Part shown: one piece after another, positions 1 through 9,283 of the stretch
How the letters are laid out: each line of letters starts with the position of its first letter
Position numbering within the stretch: the stretch's first letter is position 1
Assembly: GCA_910592205.1 (NCBI GenBank)
Contig: CAJVPJ010000795.1
Coordinates: forward strand, 1 to 16,517
Length of the DNA stretch: 16,517 nucleotides
Reading direction: 5' to 3'
Origin: Paraglomus occultum
Lineage: Eukaryota; Glomeromycota; Glomeromycetes; Paraglomerales; Paraglomeraceae
Made by a program: the position numbers and the translations under genes
Notes under the pieces: generated by a model
The model's input: the letters and a program-made list of their open reading frames with translations, nothing else
The model's database searches: none
Told to the model about the DNA's origin: nothing

Positions 1-1
1 A

Positions 2-97
2 CACTCCTACGACGGCGCAGCTAGATCCCAAACCGAGACAGTAGTTATCCGCTCTCCCGTGACTATTGCCTCGACACAGTCTCTACATCCATTCTAA
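2..97 (+). CDS. Possible 3' end of an off-window gene (very tentative)
   Basis: One plus-strand frame is open from the left edge to a TAA at 95-97, giving about 31 residues rich in Ser and Thr. The stretch has distinctly higher GC and CpG than the sequence that follows, as the real exons of this window do. No domain is recognisable and 31 codons can be open by chance, so this is only a candidate terminal exon. Confidence 0.12.
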   Translation, partial: HSYDGAARSQTETVVIRSPVTIASTQSLHPF

Positions 98-392
98 CGA
101 GCGCTTTCCTGCTCAATAGCTAACGGGATGGGTAACTCGAACTTTAAACTGTATAATAGTATGACTGGTCTTATTATTTCGTTTCTCAATCCTCTACAAA
201 GTCCAGTCAGTTTGAAAAATGGTATGCTGTTAGTTCGGTTGGGGCTGGTTAACATGAAATAAACAGTTAACAAAAACGCACCTTATGCTTAAACCCAATT
301 TGTTAAGCCTAAAATACGTTCTGTAACACGCAGATGCGAATTTGCATTTTCACCAATAGAAGTCTAATATGGTGCGCCAGAGTCGTCAAAAG

Positions 393-431
393 TCTGTATT
401 TTAATACAGATTTTCTGTATTAAAATACAGA
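393..431. repeat. Perfect 18-bp inverted repeat (hairpin or foldback)
   Basis: The arm TCTGTATTTTAATACAGA (393-410) is followed by a 3-nt TTT spacer and then its exact reverse complement (414-431). Each arm is itself almost palindromic, differing from its own reverse complement only at the central bases, so the sequence can form either one long hairpin or two short cruciforms. A further TACAGA lies just downstream near 441. It could be the core of a short foldback element or a protein-binding dyad. Confidence 0.8.
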
Positions 432-583
432 TATTTAACGTACAGATTCTGAAAAATGCGGTATTTTATTTATGGTAATTTACTATATATTTTCGCAATC
501 GGCATAGTCTTATTAGGCTTATAAAATGAATTTACTTCAAAGTGTTAGGATTATATAATACAAAACGTCATTTCTGCATACTG

Positions 584-626
584 TACAATTGATGTCACAA
601 GCATTCCAAGAAATGTGACAATTGTA
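584..626. repeat. Imperfect inverted repeat
   Basis: The left arm TACAATTGATGTCACA (584-599) and right arm TGTGACAATTGTA (614-626) are reverse complements apart from a 3-nt insertion in the left arm. They are separated by a 14-nt loop. There is no associated gene and the function is unknown; in AT-rich DNA this may be chance. Confidence 0.45.
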
Positions 627-2234
627 AAAGCTGCATAAAATAAGGGTATGTCAAGTTTTAGAACAACCAAATATATTCCAATTTTTGACGTTAACTAGTT
701 TAGTAAAACTGTCGAGAGGTATATAAGCAATCGCAATTTTTCTAGAAATCGGCATCTTTAGCACGTTACAACTGTTTATAAAATTCTTGAAATTAGAGTA
801 ATCTTTATATTCTAAATTTATTTCGTGCATTCATTGAACTAGATTTTTTATTACTGGTACTAGCAAAAGTTTTCCGTATTGACAGCATATGAAATCGAAC
901 TTGCCTTCGATTTGTTAACATCGGGATTATTATTTAATTGAACAATTTGGATAGAAAACAGCTAAAACTCCAAGGTTTGATATACGAACACTTTTACATT
1001 TATATTGGCCTGGCATGTTACATGTGAATAAAGTAACACATCATACTAAACTTGTACGATGAAGTCAATTACGTGGTGTAGAAAAGTTTTATCGCCCCGG
1101 GTCAATTTCAATTGATCCAAAAATAGATGTTCCGCAAAGTTTCGAGGAATAAACCTCTCCTTTGATAACAACTGCGGAGACAGAGTCTACAATTTGAGAA
1201 TAAAAAAAAAAAAACTCGAAAAGTAGTTTTTTAAAAATCGTATACAAAACAACTGGACAAAATGAGCCGCGAACAGCAACTATACTACATTTATGTTACA
1301 GTCAGATTCACAACTCAATGCAGAAGTAAGAGCACTATTGCTTCGCACAGTAAATGGCATACAGTACTGGTAGGCTTTCGCGAATAGTACTGTTAAAATT
1401 TTATAGACGGCTGTTCAGGATGTCAGCTTTATTATGATTATGTTGTGCTACATAATTCAGCAATCGTAGTAGTAGCAGAATATGTTCGAAAAAAAAGGTA
1501 AACTTCTCCATTCTTCATATAGTCCAGACTTTATTCATTGTGATTTTTTCTTATTCACTCGAATCAAGAAAGAACTGAAAGGGGAAAAGTCTAATAAAGT
1601 CAGGTAGTTGCCGAAAAAGCTGACTATGAGGGAATGGAACAATTTTATCAATAATTATTATGTAGCTTCTGTAAATAAAGAATCAAAGACAAAACTTTTC
1701 AGCATCACCACAAAAAGTCTCATGGGCATATTAATTAGAACAAGCTAAAAGGACATTATGGCCCGCCCGTATATAACGACACGACAACAAAGTAATGTGA
1801 TAGAATTAGATATTCTAATGAATACGGCCTTTAATATTAGTATTGCATTATCCAGTAGAGTTTCCCGAAATTACACTGTCAATACAAATAGTAGCTTTTT
1901 TCCGTGTATTTTGGACTTACTTGAACACATGTAAAAAAACTCGAATATTGTATACAAATAATTTGTATTTAATAAAAAATATGCCTTGCCGAAGACTGTA
2001 CGACTTCCACAAAATTAGCGAACAAACGAATAGAGTGAGCCGAGGTTATTTAATCAATCTCGTTATTCCCAAATTTAATATTATTGAAATTGGAAAAACG
2101 TGTCATGTCACAATAGAGATTAACTGTTTTGGTCATACCATGTACAATATGACGATCGATCGGGCCAGAATTTTGGCATTTTTAGTCACACACAGTATCT
2201 GATCGATGGTAAAATTTTTATTCACGTCGTCAAA

Positions 2235-5200
2235 ATGACCAAAAAACAAAAGAAGCAAAAGCATAAGCTAAAGCAGGAACGAAAGCACGAAGAAAAGCAG
2301 GAGCAAAAGCAAGAGACTTTGCAATCGTCAAAAGCTAATCCTATCGACTCGCATAAAACTATACACGATGATTTTATAATGACAATTGATGATGATGATA
2401 ATAATTATAATATAAACGATGAAGAAAACGAACAAGAGCAGGAAGAAAACGATGAAATGGATTCCGATTTAACTTTCGACGACAATGACAACAATGAAAT
2501 TGTCTTTTACGACGACGGCAGCACAGGTTGGGCTAACAATTGACTTGATGGCATGATTCGTGGATTTTACTTGGATTCGATCTAACTAACTTGACGACTT
2601 TCATAAACGAAGACGATGATGAAGTTGAAGACGATGAAGAGGAGGAGGAAGAGGATGATGGTAATGGGGAGAAAGATGAATCCGATAGAGAGGATCGTGA
2701 TAATACAATCAAAGACGCAGAATCAGATGATGATGCATTTGGAGCAATGGCAGAAGAGGAAGAAGAGGACGAGGAAGACAGTGAGGCCGACCTTGAATCG
2801 TCAGATGACGGTGATAAAGAAGAAGTAAGAGATTTTCACGCCAAGCGCGGCGAGCGAGCATCCGACTCTTCAAGTGATGAGGAAACAGAACATGAGAAAC
2901 AAGTAAGTATTTATGCTAGTATTGAATTGATCACTCGTTTATTGCATTTCGTTAAACTATTTTTTAACAAACTCCATGATTACTGTTAAACGCAGCGTAA
3001 AAAATCATACTTTTCATTACCCCCTTCACCCCCCGAAACTCCGATAACATCCTTCTCTTCCCTAAACTTGTCTCGTCCGATTCTCAAAGGCCTCTCAACG
3101 TTGAACTTTGTTACCCCGACTCCGATCCAATCCCAAACCATTCCCGTTGCTCTAATGGGTAAAGACATCTGCGGAGGAGCGATAACGGGATCTGGTAAAA
3201 CAGCCGCATTCGTGGTTCCGATTTTGGAGCGATTACTATACAAACCGAGAGAAAAGGCTTCTACCCGAGTCTTGATATTGTGTCCAACGAGAGAATTGGC
3301 TATACAGGTTGACAAGGTGGCGAGGACGATTGGGCAATTTGTGGATGTTAGTTTTTGTTTGTGTATTGGTAAGTTTGTAACCTGACGATTGTGGAGAGGA
3401 TTGGGGGAAAAAGGGAAGTGGGCAGGTGAAAGGTGGTGAATGATGAAATAAGGGATCGGTGAGAGAAGCAACCGCCTACCAGGATTATTTTATATCGATT
3501 GACGTTTCATTTAGGTGGGTTGTCGTTGAAGCCACAAGAAACAGAGTTACGTCAGAGACCTGACATTGTAATCGCGACGCCGGGACGGTTAATTGACCAT
3601 GTGCGCAATTCGCCATCATTTAGTTTGGATTCAATCGAAATACTGGTTATCGACGAAGCTGACAGGTATGAAAAACGGAAATATAATTTTACATGTTGCA
3701 CTTTTCCCTCTTTCTTTTTCGCCCACCATCGTTTTCTATCTCTTTAGAATGTTAGAAAACGGTTTTGCAGCAGAATTAGACGAAATAATAAAGTTTTGTC
3801 CTAAATCTCGCCAAACCATGCTCTTTTCAGCAACAATGACGGACAATGTTGATGAACTGATACGCTTGTCACTGAATCATCCTGTGCGATTAATGGTCGA
3901 TTCTGTAAAGTCCACTTCCTCAAAACTCGTCCAAGAATTCGTAAGGATAAGAGAGCACAGAGAGAAAGATCGAGCAGCCGTATTGTTGGCATTATGTAGT
4001 AGGACATTTAAACACAGGGTGATAGTGTTCTTTAAGATTAAAGCGTCGGTACATGAGATGAAGATTGTGTTTGAGTTGATGGGTTTAAAAGCTGGTGAAT
4101 TGCATGGAAGTTTGTCACAAGAACAGGTGAATTCAAGAAGAGGAGGGAGGACGTGAACATCTTTATGTTTGATCCGAAATTAATATTCTGGTCGCTTTTT
4201 CTAATAGCGATTGCAAGCACTCGAATCATTTAGAAAAGGCAAGGTTGACTTTTTATTAGCAACAGATTTAGCGGCTCGAGGATTGGACATTAAAGGTATA
4301 GAAACTGTAATCAATTATGACATGCCGCAGACGCACGCGCTCTATCTTCATAGGGTGGGTCGAACTGCTCGCGCTGGACGTAACGGCCGGTAAGATTACC
4401 AACCATGTATAATATTCTTGAACTCTTGCTATGTGTGCAAGTTTTACTGATCACAGTTTCTGCGTTAACCGATTTCCATAGGTCGGTCAGTCTAACGGGA
4501 GAACCTGATAGAAAAATTCTCAAGAAAATTCTCAAACATACGCCACACTCTCATCTCAAACGTCGAGTGATTTCTCCCGAAATCATATCCACATACCAAG
4601 CACAAATCGATTCACTACAGGACCGCATAAAACAAATTCTTGCAAACGAAAAGGAACAAAAAATCATCCAACAAGCCGAGATGGAGTTGCAAAAGAGCGA
4701 AAACATGTTGATACATCAAGAGGAAATCATGTCCAGACCGGCACGGACTTGGTTTATTAGTGAAAAACAAAAAAAGTTAACGAGCGACGGAGGCGAGGCA
4801 AGTGTAAATGGGAAAAAGAGAAAGAGACAAGATGGCAATGACGAAAAGGATGAAACGAAGAAAATCAAAAGAGACCAATATGCGGGAATGTCGAGAGCTA
4901 AAAAAAGGAGGTTAAAATCTATGGAAGAAGAGGATGCCATTAACAAGGTTAAAAACGCAAAATCTATAAAAGTTGCCAAGAAGGCACTAAGACCCAGTAA
5001 GATTACAAAGTTGCCGCCCGAGAATCAGAAAAAGGTTGGAGGAGGTGCGGTAAAAAAGAAGGGTAAAAGTAACAAGACTGAGAAACGTGTGCGGTTCGAT
5101 CTGGACTTGGCGGACGTGTCTAAAAAAGGTGCTGGTGCTGTTATATCAAAGGGCAAGAAAAAGACGACGAAATTAAAAAGTGGTAATAATAACCGTAAGG

Positions 5201-5274
5201 CTAGTGATAGTAAAAAAGGTGGCAAAGGTTTGAAAAAGAAGCGTGGCAAAGTTGTAATGAAACGAAAAAGATAA
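2235..5274 (+). CDS. DRS1: ATP-dependent RNA helicase Drs1/DDX27 (60S ribosome biogenesis)
   Basis: This is a nucleolar DEAD-box helicase of the Drs1/DDX27 family, which remodels pre-60S particles. Seven exons are inferred: 2235-2526, 2613-2902, 2996-3368, 3515-3665, 3748-4126, 4208-4389 and 4482-5274. All junctions are GT-AG with matching phase and give 819 aa (yeast and human relatives are about 750-800). Residues 1-194 are Lys-rich and then very acidic (Asp/Glu runs). The Q-motif region lies near 214-247 (Gln239), motif I AITGSGKT at 256-263, Ia PTRELAIQ in the same exon, Ib TPGR at 340-343, DEAD at 365-368 and SAT at 396-398. The second RecA domain carries DLAARGLD at 515-522 and [11 protein letters not shown] at 543-553. 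The C-terminal part has the family segment with MSRPARTWF, then a long Lys/Arg-rich tail suited to nucleolar rRNA binding. Introns are 86, 93, 146, 82, 81 and 92 nt. The DEAD/Arg codon is split by intron 4. No key motif residue is missing, so the helicase should be active. The start is the first ATG of the Lys-rich N-terminus, with an A-rich upstream context. Confidence 0.95.
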
Positions 5275-6514
5275 AATGATTGATGTCCTCCCTCCCCCAA
5301 AAAAAACTAATGGTTTTTCAATGTTGATCGTTAAGAAGACGGCTTATGCTTGTACACCAAGCGTGCGCCGAATGGAAAACAGGAGTAAATGATTCATAAT
5401 ACCACTCCGATACAACCTGCTTAGGGAACCTAAGGGACTATTTTAACCTTTGGTATCATCTTAAACCATTGTGGTTGGGCATAGTCCGGCAGAAAGCAGG
5501 GACCAATCTATTTGCATACAGACATTCTCTGAGAAACAAAGCAGATCAGGGCCATATTGTCAACATTATTGACCCGTACTCAGTTACGTGGATCTAACGT
5601 TTCAAGTTATGCCCGTCAAGTGTCGCCAAATGTTCCATGTTAATGTCATATGCGTATCAGCAGGATAAATTCTTAGCTCCCAATTAATGATTTCGGCACC
5701 TGATCAATGCTATGACGCGTAAGTCATTGGCAGAGTTTAGCAATATATATATCGTTCTGCACCCACCAGATCCCAATCTTCAAAAGTCCGCATACTCTAT
5801 ATGCCCTTCATTTGCATTACATCTACCTCGTAATATAGTTGTATTGATAATCCAAACCTTAGCAGGCGTTCTTCAGTCAACTATTTGACATTGAGCAAAC
5901 ATAGAACGGTCGTTTACACAAATACCGATTTAACCGCAAACATAAACTATGTCACTCGTTGTCCATTCATTCATTTGTACATCTATCGGTTGAGAGTATC
6001 CCATCCCATTGTACTGTATACACGCACCGAAGGTGAACTCAAATTACTCCATAAATGAATCCAAAGACTTGTTGTCACTCCACATCTAACAATGAGGTCT
6101 TGGTGCTCCACACCAAAGCCAAAATGCATTTATTTGAGATTTGTACATTATACATGCCCCATGCTCAAAATAGTCTTTTAATAAGGACAATATTTCTTTT
6201 TTTCGTTCCTTTTCAAGCATTCGGGCTTATACAGTGCAAGCATACAATGACCCAGACTACTCTTATTTCTTTTGGATTCATCGACTTCATTAGAATGGGG
6301 TTACATACCCAGACGGTAACAGGGGTTGATGCAATTGATCACTCTGGAAACTATACTGACAACACTTTGTATATACGTCTGCTGCACCCCAAGCGGCACT
6401 TTGCTGTACCGTTACTTGCATCATATACGCAAATCCAATAGTAACTCAAACAATGCTCATGACATAACCAGTTATAATTCGACTAATTTAATAGACGTGA
6501 GAGTCCAGAAATTG
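5275..6514. other. Intergenic region between the helicase and TMA20 genes
   Basis: This holds the 3' ends of two convergent genes: the helicase on plus and TMA20 on minus. I see no canonical AATAAA close after the helicase stop. A small CTTAGG/CCTAAG dyad with a GAA loop lies near 5420-5434, too short to assign. The 128-codon plus-strand frame at 6055-6441 has no recognisable motif, and nothing coding is visible on the minus strand. No tRNA, rRNA or transposon hallmark was seen. Confidence 0.6.
6487..6492 (-). terminator. Probable poly(A) signal of TMA20 (ATTAAA)
   Basis: On the minus strand ATTAAA occurs 23-28 nt after the TMA20 stop codon. It is a common variant of the AATAAA polyadenylation hexamer in a plausible place, but AT-rich DNA makes chance matches frequent. 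Confidence 0.4.
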
Positions 6515-7431
6515 TTATTCCGCACGTTGAGCGCATGTCCATAGCGCGTCTCCAAGATGATGCACGTTATCTACTGCTATGCCCTTGTTGATTTGTCTTC
6601 TATTTTAAATCGAAAAATTTGGGGGTTAGCTACGGATCATTTGAAATCAAAATGCTACACCCTCTCCCCTACCCGGTTCCATCTCCTCCACTACTTAACT
6701 TACATATTCTCGGTAGACATCTTCAACAACCCAATGGATAGTGCATGTTCTTTCCCTTCTGCATATACAGCGGCAATGCTGTCAACTGGTAAATCCTCTT
6801 CCATCTTTGCTCCTGCCGAAGTTAACCCAGGGGCCATGATGTTGGCTCCTGAAAGGATGAATTTTATTGCACCTCTATCGACTTGAACTCGCGGGAAGAG
6901 TGTAGGATCTGTAATTGGTAAATTAAAAAGTTTGGTAAGTAATGTATCTGACAATTTAAGATGTCCGATTTAATATCGGGAAAAAAAAGAGCACACATAC
7001 ACTTGTGAACAAGTCGGAGAGTGGGATAATAAGGTCCATCAAAGCGTTGGAAGAATAGAATTTCGTTGTTTAGCATCAACAGATTTATGTGCTCGTGACT
7101 AGTAAGAACGAAAGTATGCAGTCAAGTTTAAGATCTTCATCAATGCACCGTTACGTGTAATCTTTCCTTCTCTCACCATTTAACTAGCACTACGTGAGCC
7201 TTCTTCGGTAATATCTCCTCAATGACTGACTCCAAGTTTGGATATTGTTCCAGTAACTTTGTACGTATTGCTCTTTGTACTGATGACTTAACTTGGGACT
7301 GTGAGGCTACGTCGTCTTTGAAGTTGAATCTGTTGAGAAAGGTGTGTGGGAGAAAGGCATCAGTACCATAAATGCAGCTTGAACCTGGATTCAAATAGGT
7401 GATGGAAGTATGATCGTTACTTTTTGAACAT
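6515..7431 (-). CDS. TMA20: Tma20/MCTS1, PUA-domain translation re-initiation and ribosome recycling factor
   Basis: This is a Tma20 (MCTS1/MCT-1) protein, which pairs with Tma22/DENR on the 40S subunit to eject deacylated tRNA and promote recycling and re-initiation. Five minus-strand exons are inferred: 7421-7431, 7177-7329, 7001-7098, 6704-6908 and 6515-6599. Introns are 91, 78, 92 and 104 nt, all GT-AG in phase, giving 183 aa (human MCTS1 is 181). The protein starts MFKKF, as relatives do. It carries the MCTS1-type N-terminal domain, with KVKSS-like and PKK signatures by residue 50 and LFFQRF and PTLRLVHK in exon 3. The PUA-domain core has [10 protein letters not shown] (95-104) and [16 protein letters not shown] (106-121), followed by AEGKEHAL and [17 protein letters not shown] near the C-terminus. 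The start exon is 11 nt and codes only M, F, K and two bases of the next Lys; without it the protein would lack its conserved N-terminus. The gene is divergent from MIS12. Confidence 0.95.
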
Positions 7432-7825
7432 TTTCGGTTGAGTGTAGTGAATATTATTATATTGAAGTTGCTTTTTTTTACCAGTACTGTACGCTATGCA
7501 TCACGTGAAAAATAGTTTGATAATCTACAAAGCATATTTTTTGACCCGTGATTGTAAGATTCTAGTTCACGGTAGCACTTTGAATATCATGCAAGCATGA
7601 CCGCTTCACGTTGAGAATGGAACTTTAATTCTATTCCCCGTCTTTTATAGTATTGGTTGTTGATTACGTGCAGCTTATCACCAGTTTATTAATTTATTAT
7701 GTATATATAACGCCAAAAAGTTGGGATACACGCACAAAACATTCGTTGCGTTGTTGTTTGAATAATTGCAACTTTGAAAAGATAAAATTAAATTAGCACC
7801 CACTCTCCAACTCATGATAATTATA
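7432..7825. promoter_or_regulatory. Shared divergent promoter region of TMA20 and MIS12
   Basis: The start codons of TMA20 (minus) and MIS12 (plus) are under 400 bp apart, so this interval must hold both promoters and 5' UTRs. It contains a palindromic TCACGTGA at 7501-7508, the type of site bound by Cbf1/USF-like bHLH factors. An inverted CCAAT box (ATTGG) lies at 7652-7656, about 170 bp before the MIS12 start. No clear TATA box can be singled out in this AT-rich DNA. The shared use is inferred from gene order only. Confidence 0.6.
7501..7508. promoter_or_regulatory. TCACGTGA palindrome (E-box/Cbf1-like site)
   Basis: An 8-bp perfect palindrome with a CACGTG core lies in the TMA20/MIS12 divergent promoter. 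Copies also occur at 10747-10754 and 12172-12179. CACGTG is the known recognition core of Cbf1/USF-type bHLH factors; binding here is inference. Confidence 0.45.
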
Positions 7826-8922
7826 ATGGAATTGAGCGAAGCTCTGGAAAAACATTTTGAATTTACGCCAGTATCGTTCATCAACGACGTAATTGATTCG
7901 GTGAATAAAGTAATTTATCAAGCTGCTTACAAGTTTAATCGGTATGCCACCAGTGAAGCGGAGGTATTGAAAATCCCAGAGAAAAGCATAAAATCGGTAT
8001 GGTTTAAAAGAAAAAGAAAGAGTTGTAGTAAATATTCAAATAATATCTTTATCTTGTACTTTACCGTTGATCAGGGTCTATGTCACTTGATAACAGGTCT
8101 CGAGTCGTCGGTTGACTATAATTTCGACGTGTTTGAACTGTATGTTGCAAGAAATATTTTTACAATTTCCGATAATATTCCAATTGTATTTTCATGCAAT
8201 AAAGTAAGTCCCTCGATAAAATCAATTAAACGCGATGCCGACCCATACGCTGCTTAATATACATACGTTTAAAGCATATTGATGTGAGCACTGAAGAAGA
8301 TCAAAAGGATGCTGTTGAGAAAGAACTAGATTCTTTAAGAAAGAAAATAATTGCTGTAAGTGGACGGAACGTGGTTAGTAATGAAAAAGCCTATATTTAT
8401 AATCTGCGGTTTGATTTATTCACCACACAAAGAAAAAGGCTATGAACCGCATACTAAAGCAAGAGATTAAAAAGACCTCCTATAAAATTCGAAAATACGA
8501 ACAATGGAAGCGGCAACTTCCCGACTTTATGACAAAGCGTGAAGGTAAATTGTGCTTAATGTACAAATATACAGTGTTCCACATTCCTTATCGCTCATTC
8601 TTTTTCGTTAGGCTGTCATCTCTTGGAGTTAATGAACGTTCTCGTAACGAATCGGCAGAAAGTAAAATCCTTGACCAACTCTATCGAACATTTCATGGCT
8701 TCGGATCTTCTGAATATGCCCAAGCCTGATTATCGCAGAGAATATATTAGTTGTGTTGTTACGGGTGAGATTAGAAAACTAAGACATAAGATGAGGATTG
8801 CCGACATTGTGGAGAAAAAACGTAATGAATGTAAGAAATATAAGGATGATGAATTTGACTGTGGAGCTTGGTATAAAATATTGGTCCCTATGGTGAGTGA
8901 TGAGTGCTGGGACAAAGAATGA
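7826..8922 (+). CDS. MIS12: MIS12/Mtw1 kinetochore protein (MIND complex)
   Basis: This is a Mis12/Mtw1 family protein, a subunit of the four-protein MIND/Mis12 complex that links the centromeric CENP-C side to the microtubule-binding Ndc80 complex. Exons are 7826-7996, 8075-8203, 8275-8355, 8433-8544 and 8612-8922, with introns of 78, 71, 77 and 67 nt, giving 267 aa (Mis12 proteins run about 205-290). The diagnostic N-terminal signature is FTPVSFINDVIDSVN followed by VIYQA. The second exon carries the family block LESSVDYNFDVFELYVARNI. Exons 3-5 are helical and Lys/Glu-rich, consistent with the coiled-coil body of the complex. I prefer the ATG at 7826 (A at -3, G at +4) over the in-frame ATG at 7814, whose context is weaker; the longer form adds four residues. 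The acceptor of exon 4 could instead be at 8438, removing two residues. Intron 1 is a multiple of three with no stop. Confidence 0.9.
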
Positions 8923-8951
8923 AAGGACAAAATGGAAGGAGGACGAAGAAC

Positions 8952-8957
8952 AATAAA
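8952..8957 (+). terminator. Poly(A) signal AATAAA after MIS12
   Basis: A canonical AATAAA lies 30 nt after the MIS12 stop. Its position suits 3'-end cleavage shortly downstream. Confidence 0.5.
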
Positions 8958-9011
8958 TGTCGTCTTTATCCGATTATGTATATGTAATACTAATACAGTA
9001 AATAGATAAAT

Positions 9012-9017
9012 AATAAA
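9012..9017 (+). terminator. Second AATAAA downstream of MIS12
   Basis: A second AATAAA lies 90 nt after the MIS12 stop in a run of A/T-rich repeats. It could be an alternative polyadenylation signal. Confidence 0.35.
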
Positions 9018-9157
9018 CAGGCATGCATGTACTGTATCACAACATTACAGCTGATTTTCATTGTTGAAACCAGAGTACACATGATTGGATGGATGCTTTC
9101 GATGGGTTAAGTTACTTTTCAGAAAGGGCAATACGACACTTGTCAAAGAAAACTTGG

Positions 9158-9189
9158 CTTTTTTTTTTCTCTCCCCCCCCTCTCCTCCT
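9158..9189 (+). promoter_or_regulatory. 32-nt pyrimidine tract upstream of NC2-alpha
   Basis: A run of pyrimidines with no purine (T-tract, then C-tract with CT steps) lies just upstream of the NC2-alpha ATG. CT-rich stretches near start sites are a known feature of many fungal promoters and leaders. The role here is inferred from position only. Confidence 0.4.
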
Positions 9190-9283
9190 AAATTGTGAGC
9201 GTAAAAGCGAACGAGCTATAACAAACTCCAACGTCACAACCGACACATTCCTTACGCAGATCTGACACCAAAGAAGACAAATA

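Larger units (their letters stand above)
1..2234. other. AT-rich intergenic region with no supported gene
   Basis: No gene is supported here. The stretch is AT-rich with homopolymer runs (for example poly-A near 1202-1214) and frequent stops in all frames. It holds an 18-bp perfect inverted repeat (393-431) and an imperfect one (584-626), listed separately. The one longer frame (1843-2202) has AT-driven composition and no recognisable motif. It runs to within 35 bases of the helicase start, so it more likely overlies that gene's promoter. The first ~130 bases are richer in GC and CpG than the rest and could be the tail of a gene lying off the left edge. Confidence 0.6.
8923..9283. other. MIS12 3' flank and NC2-alpha promoter
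   Basis: This 361-bp gap separates two tandem plus-strand genes. It holds two AATAAA signals for MIS12 in its first 100 bases and an uninterrupted 32-base pyrimidine run (9158-9189) about 95 bases before the NC2-alpha start. No coding signal was seen. Confidence 0.6.

Noticed and set aside
1843-2202. 119-codon open frame upstream of the helicase
   Set aside because: AT-driven amino-acid composition, no motif, no splice pattern, and it runs to within 35 bp of the helicase start where the promoter should be.
2616-2828. Basic Lys/Arg/Met-rich frame
   Set aside because: It is the shifted reading of the helicase GAA/GAT-rich acidic exon 2.
4716-5300. Hydrophobic minus-strand frames that look like membrane proteins
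   Set aside because: They are antisense readings of the Lys-rich C-terminal tail of the helicase; AAA/AAG codons read backwards give Phe, Leu and Ser.
6055-6441. 128-codon plus-strand frame between the helicase and TMA20
   Set aside because: No recognisable domain, low-information composition and no splice partners; kept as intergenic.
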